NCBI GenBank assembly: GCA_002369195.1
Contig: DFEW01000070.1
Span: forward strand, 1 to 12,033
From: Christensenella sp. UBA3792
Lineage (GTDB): Bacteria > Bacillota > Clostridia > Christensenellales > CAG-138
Direction of reading: 5' to 3'
Length of the DNA: 12,033 bases
Shown here: positions 5,357-12,033 of the stretch, one piece after another
How positions within the stretch are numbered: the first letter of the stretch is position 1
Layout: each line of letters opens with the position of its first letter
Made by a program: the position numbers and the translations under genes
The notes under the pieces: model-generated
What the model saw: only the letters and a program-made list of their open reading frames with translations
The model's database searches: none
What the model was told of the DNA's origin: nothing

Positions 5357-6309
5357 GAGAGAAGACGCTGCACCTCCGCAAGCTGCGGCATGGACTTCAG
5401 CGCGCCTTTGCGCGTCGTGATGATCGCCGCGGCGGCGTTGGCAAAGCGCAGCATATCCCCAAGACTCTGCTCGCTGCGGTTCTCAAGACCGTGTTCGAGC
5501 ACATCGTGCAGCACGCACGCGCAGAAGGTGTCGCCCGCGCCGGTCGTTTCGATCGTGTGCATCCGAAAAGACGGCACGAATACATGCGTATCGCCGTAAA
5601 AGCTGTAGCTGCCGTCCGCGCCTGCGGTGACGTTCATCAGGCGGATCTGCCCGAAGCGCTCCTTCAGGATCGACGCACCGCGCACGAAGTCCGATTCGCC
5701 GGTCATAAAGAGCAGCTCGTTGTCCGAGATTTTCAGAATGTCGCATTGTGCAAGTCCCCACGCGATCTGCGCCTTCGCCTCGTCGAGGGAGCGCCAGAGC
5801 GGCTCGCGCAGGTTCGGGTCGAACGAGATCAGCGCGCCCGCTTCCTTTGCGATGCGGATCGCGGTCTGCGTCGCCGTGCGGCAGGGCTCGTCGGTCAGCG
5901 ACAGCGTGCCGAAGTGGAAGATGCGGCAGCCGGTCAGCAGCTCCGTATCCAGATCGTCCGCGCCGAGCATGATGTCCGCGCCGGGGTTGCGGTAGAAGCT
6001 GAACTGGCGGTCGCCGTCCGGCAGCGTATGTACGAACGCGAGCGTGGTATGCACGGACGGATCGCGCTTTAAGCCGCGCGTTTCGATCCCGCACGCCTTG
6101 ACGGTTTCGGTCAGAAGATCGCCGAAGCTGTCCTGCCCGACCTTGCCGAGAAACGCGCAGCGCCTGCCGAGATTCTCAAGCATCGCCAGCACGTTGCACG
6201 GCGCGCCGCCCGGATTGACCTCGAGCATCGGGTTCCCCTGTACGCTCGTTCCGCTTTCGGTAAAATCGATCAAAAGCTCGCCGAGAGCCGTTACATCATA
6301 CGGTTTCAT
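5353..6309 (-). CDS. Fructokinase, PfkB family
   Basis: This 318-residue protein is a PfkB/ribokinase-family sugar kinase, most likely a fructokinase that converts fructose released by the adjacent beta-fructosidase into fructose-6-phosphate (or 1-phosphate), using ATP in the cytoplasm. N-terminal features are VTALGELLIDF and the Gly-Gly motif NPGGAPCNV (residues 32-40). The C-terminal family signature ETTGAGDTFCA is at 254-264, with the catalytic-base Asp at 260. ISFDPNLREPLW (161-172) is typical of the fructokinase branch. The start at 6309 has CGGAGGT five bases upstream. A longer frame to 6333 adds MILFRRYP but lies wholly inside the preceding gene. The gene overlaps the end of the cytoplasmic GH32 gene by 14 bases, so the two are probably translationally coupled. 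Substrate preference is inferred from context and family. Confidence 0.92.
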   Translation of the reverse strand: MKPYDVTALGELLIDFTESGTSVQGNPMLEVNPGGAPCNVLAMLENLGRRCAFLGKVGQDSFGDLLTETVKACGIETRGLKRDPSVHTTLAFVHTLPDGDRQFSFYRNPGADIMLGADDLDTELLTGCRIFHFGTLSLTDEPCRTATQTAIRIAKEAGALISFDPNLREPLWRSLDEAKAQIAWGLAQCDILKISDNELLFMTGESDFVRGASILKERFGQIRLMNVTAGADGSYSFYGDTHVFVPSFRMHTIETTGAGDTFCACVLHDVLEHGLENRSEQSLGDMLRFANAAAAIITTRKGALKSMPQLAEVQRLLS

Positions 6310-7798
6310 CGGATACCTCCGAAACAAGATCATATTTTTCGACGTCCATCACGGCCTCGCCGTCCACGATGAACGAGATGTCGGTTGCGTTCAGATCGGT
6401 GAAGATCGTCGCGGTGACGGTCTGTTCGCCGTCGTTGATAAACACTTCCGCGCTGAACCGGTCGAGGATCATCCGCAGCTTGATTTCGCCGTTGCGCTTC
6501 GGCACCAGACAGCGCCGCTGATGGATATACGCGCGGCGCGACCCGGAGAACTTGCGGTCGATGCGCAGGATGGATTCATAGGAACGGTAGCTGAGCTCGC
6601 TGTGGAAGCGCTCGTTCTGCATGAAGCGGATCGCAAAGGTGTGATAGAGCGGTCCGTCCGCGACGGGACGCACGTTGACCGTCATATCGACGGTTCTGCC
6701 GCTCACGCCGTCGAGGCGGATCTCGTCCGCAAAGCGCACGTTCTCATAGCGCACCGGATTGCGGCGGAACGCTTCGAGCTCGCGCAGCGGCTGCTGATAC
6801 AGCCGCCCGTTGCGGATCGAAATCTCGCGCGGCAGCGACATCTGCCCGAACCAGCGGAAATCCTTTCTGCTGCTGAGCTTGGTCGTGTCCCAGTTCTGCA
6901 TCCAGCCGATCATCACGCGGCGTCCGTCCGCCATCCGAATGGTCGTCGGCGCGTAGAAGTCGATGCCGTAGTCGACCGCGTGATCGCTTTCCGGAACGAA
7001 TCTGCGGCTCTCCGGGTCGAAATGTCCGATCATGCAGACCGTGCCGTTGCCGTTGTGATACTCGAACCCTTCCGGCAGCATGTCCTGCGGGCTGACCAGC
7101 AACACCTGTTTTCCGTCGAGTTCGAAGTAATCCGGACACTCCCACATCAGTCCGAGCCGACCGTCGTTTTCGATCAGGATACCGTCGTACGTCCATTGGA
7201 ATCCGTCCGGACTGCGGTAGCGCAGAAGCTTGCCGAGACCGTTTTCGTCGCAGGAACCGACGATGCAGAAAAACGTGCCGTCCGGATCGCGCCAGATGCG
7301 CGGATCGCGGAAGTTGTACTTCTCGCAGCCCTCCGGCAGATCGCGTTCGGTCAAAACCGGATTCTGCGGGATCTTCTTATAGTTGAGCCCATCGCCGACC
7401 GCAACGCATTGCGTCTGGATGTCCTTATCGCTCTCGCCGCCTTCCTTGCACACGCCGGTGTAGAGCAGCAGATGTCTGCCGTCGTCCAGTTCGATCGCGC
7501 TGCCGGAGAAGCAGCCGAATCCGTCGTACGGTTTGTCCGGCGCCATGATGGCGGGCAGATACTCCCAATGCAGCAGATCGGTGCTGACGGCATGCCCCCA
7601 GTGCATGTCGTTCCACGCGGTGTCGTAGGGATAGTACTGATAGAACATGTGGAACTTGCCGTGATAGAAGGAGAAGCCGTTCGGGTCGTTCATCCAGCCG
7701 GTGTACGGCGTCAGATGGAACAGCGGACGCGCGGAAGGCGGTATCAGCTGCGCCGCCTCCTTTTCATATGCTCTTGCGAACAGCAGTTTCTGTTTCAT
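6296..7798 (-). CDS. Cytoplasmic GH32 beta-fructosidase (sucrose/fructan hydrolase)
   Basis: This 500-residue protein is a classic glycoside hydrolase family 32 enzyme that releases fructose from sucrose, sucrose-6-phosphate or short fructans. All three catalytic motifs are visible: WMNDPNG (35-41, nucleophile Asp38), FRDP (163-166, transition-state stabilising Asp165) and WECPD (219-223, acid/base Glu220). The five-blade propeller domain is followed by a C-terminal beta-sandwich (about 345-490, with AEVFINDGEQTVTATIF). There is no signal peptide, so it acts inside the cell on imported sugar. GAGGAG lies seven bases before the ATG. The start overlaps the preceding stop as TGATG, and the end overlaps the fructokinase gene by 14 bases. 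No PTS component is nearby, so unphosphorylated substrate imported by another system is more likely than sucrose-6-phosphate, although ScrB/SacA-like activity cannot be excluded. Confidence 0.96.
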   Translation of the reverse strand: MKQKLLFARAYEKEAAQLIPPSARPLFHLTPYTGWMNDPNGFSFYHGKFHMFYQYYPYDTAWNDMHWGHAVSTDLLHWEYLPAIMAPDKPYDGFGCFSGSAIELDDGRHLLLYTGVCKEGGESDKDIQTQCVAVGDGLNYKKIPQNPVLTERDLPEGCEKYNFRDPRIWRDPDGTFFCIVGSCDENGLGKLLRYRSPDGFQWTYDGILIENDGRLGLMWECPDYFELDGKQVLLVSPQDMLPEGFEYHNGNGTVCMIGHFDPESRRFVPESDHAVDYGIDFYAPTTIRMADGRRVMIGWMQNWDTTKLSSRKDFRWFGQMSLPREISIRNGRLYQQPLRELEAFRRNPVRYENVRFADEIRLDGVSGRTVDMTVNVRPVADGPLYHTFAIRFMQNERFHSELSYRSYESILRIDRKFSGSRRAYIHQRRCLVPKRNGEIKLRMILDRFSAEVFINDGEQTVTATIFTDLNATDISFIVDGEAVMDVEKYDLVSEVSDETV

Positions 7799-8439
7799 CA
7801 GTCGTCTCCTCTCTGTACCCGTTCAAGGTCCTCGGGCTGCATGTGTTTTCGGAACGCCGCTTCCAGCGGGAAAGTCGATCCCCAGTATACGCCTGCGGGG
7901 ATTATGATCATCAGCGGGGCTACCGTCAGCGCAAGGGCGATCCCGCCCACGACGAGCACCATCACGCAAAGCAGCAGGATCGGGTGCGCGCGGAACAGAA
8001 TGAAGCTGAACCGCAGCACGTCCTTGACGCTGCCGTTGAAGCGCGCACCGTATGCCGCAAGATAGACCGTCCACGTCAGCGCGAACGCCAGCAGCACCAG
8101 CACCGCGTAGTAGACCCAGCCGAACGGCTTGCCCGCGAGATAGATGCTGCGGAACACGATCGCGTCGAAGGTGAGCACCGCAAGGATACCGAGCGCCACG
8201 AGCCACGCAAGGGTCTGGCGTTTGAAGTTCGCCTTGAATGCATCGAAAAAGCTGCTCCAGATATAGTCCTCGCCCTTGCGCACGTGGTGATAGACCGCGT
8301 GATAGAGCGCCGCGCTCGCCGCGCCCATCGTAAAGACGGGCAGCGAGAAGACGACCCACAGCACGCTCAGCGCGATGAGGTCGAACAGCGCGACCAAAAA
8401 CCGCATGACGGGATTGTTGATATCGAGCAGCTTACGCAT
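7798..8439 (-). CDS. DUF624/YesL-family membrane protein
   Basis: This 213-residue membrane protein belongs to the DUF624 (YesL) family. The signature near the N-terminus is present: a first membrane segment followed by LWVVFSLPVFTMGAASAALYHAVYHH (27-52) and SSFFDAFKANFKRQTLAW (62-79). Four to five membrane segments are visible at about 13-35, 76-98, 108-130 and 153-181. The family's molecular role is not settled, but its members are very often encoded with ABC importers and hydrolases for oligosaccharides, so an accessory role in uptake of the operon's sugar is likely. A purine-rich AGGAAGG lies a few bases before the ATG. The gene starts 16 bases after the lipoprotein gene ends, and its stop overlaps the GH32 start by one base. 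Confidence 0.88.
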   Translation of the reverse strand: MRKLLDINNPVMRFLVALFDLIALSVLWVVFSLPVFTMGAASAALYHAVYHHVRKGEDYIWSSFFDAFKANFKRQTLAWLVALGILAVLTFDAIVFRSIYLAGKPFGWVYYAVLVLLAFALTWTVYLAAYGARFNGSVKDVLRFSFILFRAHPILLLCVMVLVVGGIALALTVAPLMIIIPAGVYWGSTFPLEAAFRKHMQPEDLERVQRGDD

Positions 8440-8455
8440 GGCGCCTTCCTATTCT

Positions 8456-10000
8456 TCAGCGGGTGTATTGCTTCAGGTTCGAAATCGTAACGGTGTTGTT
8501 CTCCACGAACAGGCGGACCGGTCTGCCGGATACGCCGTACAGACGCACGGTCAGCGTCGCGATGCCGTCCAGGCAGAAGATGCCGACGGAACCTTCCTGC
8601 ACGTAGGTGAAGGTGTAGTCCGTGTTCGGCTCGATCGGCGCGGCCGTTTCTGTGATCAGCGTATCGCCTTCGTTGAACGAGAGCTGCAGCTTATCCGCCG
8701 CCGGATCGAGGGTGATCGTCTTATACTTGTCGGCTCTGCCGTTGTAATCGAACGCAAGGCCGAACGTGCCGTTCTTTTCGAAGCGGATCGTGCCGGACAG
8801 CACGAAGCTTTCGTAGGCCGTGCAAAGCTCGGTGTAGCTGTACGCGGAGCCGGACGAGATCGAAACGCTCATGCCGTCGAACGCGAGCTCGCGGCGGTTC
8901 TTGTACTGCGCAAGGATCGACTCCACGGGCGCAAGCGCCAGCGTGCCGTCCGCATTCTGCACGACCTTCTGCACCGCAAGGTTGCCCGCCCAGCCGGAGA
9001 CCTCCTGCGTGGAGGAAACGGACTCGGAGCGGCGCGCCCAGCCGATCAGGTACGTGTCGGTGCCGTTGTCGGCGTGCTTCGCCGCATAGAACAGCTTGCC
9101 GTCGAGGCGGACCGGATCGGAATACGGACCGTACGGCGTGTCGCTGACTGCGTACCAGAGCGTGTCGTCCTGTCCGGAATAGGTCAGATAATACTTGCCG
9201 CCGATCGTGAACGTGTCGGAGCATTCGAGGTTCCAGAACGTTTCCGGATCGGTGAAGATGATGCCGTCATAGGTCACGGTCGAAAGATCGCCGGACAGCG
9301 AGTACTTTAAGATGCGCGCCTTGTTGCTCTGCGAAGCGGTGACGGTCAGCGTGATCGTATCGGTCGCCGCATCGTAGTACGCCTGCGGGTCGCGGAAGTC
9401 GTTCTTCTGTCCGAGCTCGGTCGGCGGGACGATCTCCCAGTCCGCAACCTTTTCGAACGAAGTCAGGTTGTCGCTCTTTGCGACCATGATCTTTTCCTTA
9501 TATTCGTAGGAATCCGAACCGGCGTGACCGGTGTAGAAGAAGTAGTAGACATCCTTGACCTTGACCACCGAACCGGTGCCGATCCAGCCGTCCTGTCCGC
9601 CGCTGCGCGACGCCTCGAGCACGACCGCGTCCTGCTCGGTATAGGTCACAAAGTCCTTCGTCGTGGTCAGATAGACCGAGTGATTGTAGGAGTCGCCGCC
9701 TTCTTTGAGGTAGTAGATGTAGTAGGTGCCGTCCTCATAGTACGGCATGGTGTCGCCGACATACGGCTGCGTGCCGTTGTCCTGCGCGGGGAGGAAAAAG
9801 CTTTGATAGGTATACGCCGCCTCCTGCGAACCGGGTGTACGCAGCGCCGCAAAGTCCGTCTCACCCTCAGGGTACACAAACGCTTCGCCGTCCTCCGCCG
9901 TATTTGCGGGCTTTGCCGCCGCCTGCGGCGTGCAAGCAAAGAGCAGCAAGCCGCAAAGAAGCAGGGAAACGCACATCGAAAGAGTGGTTTTTTTCATCAT
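8456..10000 (-). CDS. Surface lipoprotein of clan GH-J (GH32-like fructosidase)
   Basis: This 514-residue predicted lipoprotein has a signal peptide with lipobox LFAC (acylated Cys23), followed by a low-complexity tether. The body is a five-blade propeller of the GH32 type: VGDTMPYYEDGTYYIYYL (81-98) takes the place of the usual WMNDPNG block, with Asp83 the likely nucleophile. DFRDP (201-205) supplies the stabilising Asp204, and WNLECSD (256-262) supplies the acid/base Glu259. A C-terminal beta-sandwich follows (about 370-514). It probably trims fructan or a fructose-containing oligosaccharide outside the cell before import. The missing NDPNG motif sets it apart from the cytoplasmic GH32 two genes on and suggests a different linkage or chain-length preference. 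CAGGAGT precedes the first of two adjacent ATGs, and either could be used. Confidence 0.87.
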   Translation of the reverse strand: MMKKTTLSMCVSLLLCGLLLFACTPQAAAKPANTAEDGEAFVYPEGETDFAALRTPGSQEAAYTYQSFFLPAQDNGTQPYVGDTMPYYEDGTYYIYYLKEGGDSYNHSVYLTTTKDFVTYTEQDAVVLEASRSGGQDGWIGTGSVVKVKDVYYFFYTGHAGSDSYEYKEKIMVAKSDNLTSFEKVADWEIVPPTELGQKNDFRDPQAYYDAATDTITLTVTASQSNKARILKYSLSGDLSTVTYDGIIFTDPETFWNLECSDTFTIGGKYYLTYSGQDDTLWYAVSDTPYGPYSDPVRLDGKLFYAAKHADNGTDTYLIGWARRSESVSSTQEVSGWAGNLAVQKVVQNADGTLALAPVESILAQYKNRRELAFDGMSVSISSGSAYSYTELCTAYESFVLSGTIRFEKNGTFGLAFDYNGRADKYKTITLDPAADKLQLSFNEGDTLITETAAPIEPNTDYTFTYVQEGSVGIFCLDGIATLTVRLYGVSGRPVRLFVENNTVTISNLKQYTR

Positions 10001-10018
10001 TTTCTACTCCTGTCTCGG

Positions 10019-10041
10019 AAGGGACGGGCGAGCCGCCCCTT
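10019..10041 (-). other. Intercistronic stem-loop without a U-tract
   Basis: On the minus strand AAGGGGCGG pairs with CCGTCCCTT (nine pairs, one G-U) around the loop CTCGC. It lies in the 65-base gap between the carbohydrate-binding protein gene and the lipoprotein gene. No T-run follows, so it is not a standard terminator. It could protect or define an mRNA end within the operon, giving different amounts of the two products. Confidence 0.5.
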
Positions 10042-10065
10042 TCGTATTCTGCTGTCTGAGTGTTC

Positions 10066-12033
10066 TTACCGGAACGTATAGACCGTCTCGGATACGGCTG
10101 TCATCGGGCCCGCTTCCTCCACATGCACGTTGCCGACCGTTACCGTGTTCGGCGCGGCGCAGTTTCCGAGCGAAAGCTGGATCACAAGGTTCGCGTCGCG
10201 CGTCGCATACACGGTGTATTCAACCGTCTGTGCTTCGGGACGCGCGGTCAGTCCATACATGGCGCCGACGCCCTTTTCCTCGCCGCCGCGGTTGAAACAG
10301 ACCTCATAGCCGGTCTCCTCCTTCGCCGATACGTCGAAGCGGACGCGGTATTTCTGTCCCGCCTTCAGCGATGCGCCGGTATTGACAAACAGCTTGGTCA
10401 TCCACGCCTCGGTGTGCTCCGGCGTCGCTTCCATCTGCATCATCGCCGTTTCGGGCGTCCTGTCAAGGGAAGCCGTGTATGCATCGTGCACGAATGCCGT
10501 CACCGTCTGTTCGGTGCGCTTAACGAGCTGATCCTTATACTTGACTTCCTCGATTTTCACATTGGATACGGTGAATGTGTTGCCGTCGGTGTCGTCCGTT
10601 TTGCCGAGACGCAGCTGAATGCGAAGCTCGCCCTTGCTGCCGCCCGGATCGATCGTGTACGAAACCGTCCTGCTGCCGCCCGTCAATGCGGTCGACGTGC
10701 TTCCGTAGCACGCCTCCGAATCGCCGTCGTAGAACACTTCAAAGCCCTGCTGCGGTTTTTCGGAATCGATATCGAAGCTGACGCGGTAGCCCTTGCCCTC
10801 CTCCGGTGTGAATCCGGTCTTGATGTGCAGCTTCACGTTCCACGGGTTGCGTTCCGCAGGTGCGGACAGGATGCGGTATACGACGGAATCCGCGCTCTGC
10901 GTCATTTCGGTGATATAGCCCGCATCCGCCGCGTCCTGAATGAATCCTTCGCTGTCGAACTGCAAATCGCCGTCCAGCACGTTCGACGCTTCGCCGTCCG
11001 TGCTTTCTTCCACCGTCACATTGCTGACCGTCACCGTGGTGCCTGCCGCAACGGTACCGAGCTTTAAGAGGATCTCCAGCGTGCCGTCCTCGGTCGGGGT
11101 CACCGTATGGATGACGGAGCCGGAACCGATCGTTTCCGTACCAAAGCCGTCCTCCGCGCCGGTCGCCGTGTTCTTATAGCATGCAGCGCAGCCGGATGCG
11201 CCGGTAACATCCATGCCGATCCGGTACGTCTGACCGGCCTTGAGCTCGACGCCGGTCTTGGCATACAGTTTGATGTGCCAGTCGTCGCCGGGCACCGCAA
11301 CCGTTGCGGTCGCGCAGCTGCCGTCTCCGCCCAGAGCGGCGACCGTGCCGCTGTTGGTTTCCAGATCGAACGAGTTGCCGGTTACGCCGCCCGCCGTCGT
11401 GACCGGATAGGCGAACGAATCGGGCGTGACGTCCAGTTCACCGGAAGCGTATTCCGCGATCTGCACGCCGCTGACCCGGACCTCGGTTCCCGCGGAAACG
11501 TTGCCGATCTTGAGCATGATCTCAAGCTTGCCGTCCTCGGCCGGCGTCACGATATGCGTGACGGTACCGGAACCGATCGCTTCCGTCCCGAAGCCGTCCT
11601 CCGCGCCGGTCGCCAGATTCTTATAGCATGCGGTACAGCCGGATGCGCCGGAGACGTTCATGCTGATCCGGTAGGTCTTGCCCGCCGTCAGCGTAACGTT
11701 CGGCTTTGCGTAGAACTTCACGTTCCAATCCGCACCCGGAACCGTGACCGTCGCGATCGCGGTCGAGCCGGTGCCGGTCAGCTTCGCTTCTGTGCCGCTG
11801 TTCGCTTCCAGATCGAACGAGTTGTTCGACGTCGTCTCCTCCGTCATCTCTTCGTGTTCCGGAATCCACTTTTTCACGCTGATATTGCTGACGGTGATCG
11901 TGTTCGGCGCGGGCGTGTTGCCCACCTGTACGCGCAAAACGAGCGCTCTGTAATCCGAACGTTCCGGAACCGTAAACGTCTTTTCAAAATTCGCCGAGCC
12001 GCCGGCGCTCTCCACCTTCAGTCCCCAGCTGCC
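10066..12033 (-). CDS. Tandem carbohydrate-binding-module protein, 5' end off window
   Basis: The frame is open at the right edge, so at least 655 residues of a larger protein are visible and its start is missing. It consists of one partial and four complete beta-sandwich repeats resembling CBM4/9-type carbohydrate-binding modules. They lie at about 12033-11866 (partial), 11823-11449, 11376-11002, 10983-10540 and 10518-10111. Each complete repeat has a Trp followed by a K-(L/F)-x-x-(K/N) strand, a G-(K/Q)-x-Y-R-(I/V) block and a closing strand like VTVSNVTVEE. The second and third are near-duplicates. The chain ends in ETVYTFR with no C-terminal membrane anchor or sortase motif, so any signal peptide or catalytic domain must be upstream. 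The gene lies at the visible head of the fructan operon. A role in holding polysaccharide at the cell surface is inferred, and the ligand is unknown. Confidence 0.8.
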   Translation of the reverse strand, partial: GSWGLKVESAGGSANFEKTFTVPERSDYRALVLRVQVGNTPAPNTITVSNISVKKWIPEHEEMTEETTSNNSFDLEANSGTEAKLTGTGSTAIATVTVPGADWNVKFYAKPNVTLTAGKTYRISMNVSGASGCTACYKNLATGAEDGFGTEAIGSGTVTHIVTPAEDGKLEIMLKIGNVSAGTEVRVSGVQIAEYASGELDVTPDSFAYPVTTAGGVTGNSFDLETNSGTVAALGGDGSCATATVAVPGDDWHIKLYAKTGVELKAGQTYRIGMDVTGASGCAACYKNTATGAEDGFGTETIGSGSVIHTVTPTEDGTLEILLKLGTVAAGTTVTVSNVTVEESTDGEASNVLDGDLQFDSEGFIQDAADAGYITEMTQSADSVVYRILSAPAERNPWNVKLHIKTGFTPEEGKGYRVSFDIDSEKPQQGFEVFYDGDSEACYGSTSTALTGGSRTVSYTIDPGGSKGELRIQLRLGKTDDTDGNTFTVSNVKIEEVKYKDQLVKRTEQTVTAFVHDAYTASLDRTPETAMMQMEATPEHTEAWMTKLFVNTGASLKAGQKYRVRFDVSAKEETGYEVCFNRGGEEKGVGAMYGLTARPEAQTVEYTVYATRDANLVIQLSLGNCAAPNTVTVGNVHVEEAGPMTAVSETVYTFR
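11002..11823 (-). repeat. Tandem 447-base in-frame duplication of a CBM-like module
   Basis: Two adjacent units (about 11823-11377 and 11376-11002, the second measured to the module end) align without gaps at an offset of 447 bases, or 149 codons. By hand count about 86 of 124 module residues are identical. The start block NSFDLE and the central ACYKN...ATGAEDGFGTE...IGSG block are the best conserved. At DNA level, the 16-mer on the plus strand at 11361-11376 recurs exactly at 11808-11823. Confidence 0.9.

Noticed and set aside
6044..8065. A 673-codon open frame on the plus strand opposite the fructokinase and GH32 genes
   Set aside because: It is antisense to two genes with intact catalytic motifs. 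Its composition is typical of a GC-rich shadow frame, rich in Arg, Ala, Val and His, with no recognisable domain.
10001..10065. Terminator between the modular protein and the lipoprotein gene
   Set aside because: The hairpin is good but has no T-run, and the downstream gene lacks its own visible promoter, so read-through is more likely.
10060..11067. A 335-codon plus-strand frame opposite the modular protein
   Set aside because: It is a shadow of the repetitive binding-module gene, with no ribosome-binding site or known domain.

Overview
The window looks like a chromosomal segment of a spore-forming, GC-rich member of the Clostridia, possibly a gut-associated lineage such as Christensenellales or Oscillospirales. 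The class call rests on spoIIR, sleB and ypeB, on a clostridial-type ECF sigma/anti-sigma pair and on strong AGGAGG ribosome-binding sites. The lineage guess is inference only. No RNA gene, insertion sequence, CRISPR array or phage gene was seen.

Region 1 (about 38-2552, minus strand) is a tight sporulation/germination operon. It reads spoIIR (forespore-to-mother-cell signal), then sleB (cortex-lytic enzyme), then ypeB (SleB partner), and each junction is a 4-base ATGA overlap. A sequence resembling a sigma-F promoter lies just upstream of spoIIR.

Region 2 (about 2604-5303, plus strand) holds two short transcription units. The first is an ECF sigma factor and a one-pass membrane anti-sigma-like protein, joined by an ATGA overlap and closed by an intrinsic terminator. 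The second is an unrecognised 173-residue protein and an MBL-fold hydrolase, closed by a bidirectional terminator. Both units start with TTGAC-N17-TACGAT promoters that share the same 10-base block around the -10. In the second unit the -10 ends only six bases before the only good start codon, suggesting a leaderless mRNA.

Region 3 (5353-12033, minus strand, cut by the right edge) is a fructan/sucrose utilisation operon. In transcription order it has a large protein of tandem carbohydrate-binding-like modules (5' end off the window), a GH32-like surface lipoprotein, a DUF624/YesL-type membrane protein, a cytoplasmic GH32 beta-fructosidase and a PfkB-family fructokinase. The inferred scheme is capture and trimming of fructan at the surface, import (probably by an ABC transporter encoded beyond the right edge), internal hydrolysis, and phosphorylation of fructose.

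The points most worth following up are the fusion of an early-forespore signal gene to late-forespore germination genes, the matched promoters with a possible leaderless start, the unknown 173-residue protein that resembles the N-terminal part of arginyl-tRNA synthetase by eye, the altered nucleophile motif of the lipoprotein GH32, the 447-base duplication in the modular protein, and an 11-codon ORF with a perfect ribosome-binding site at the convergent junction.
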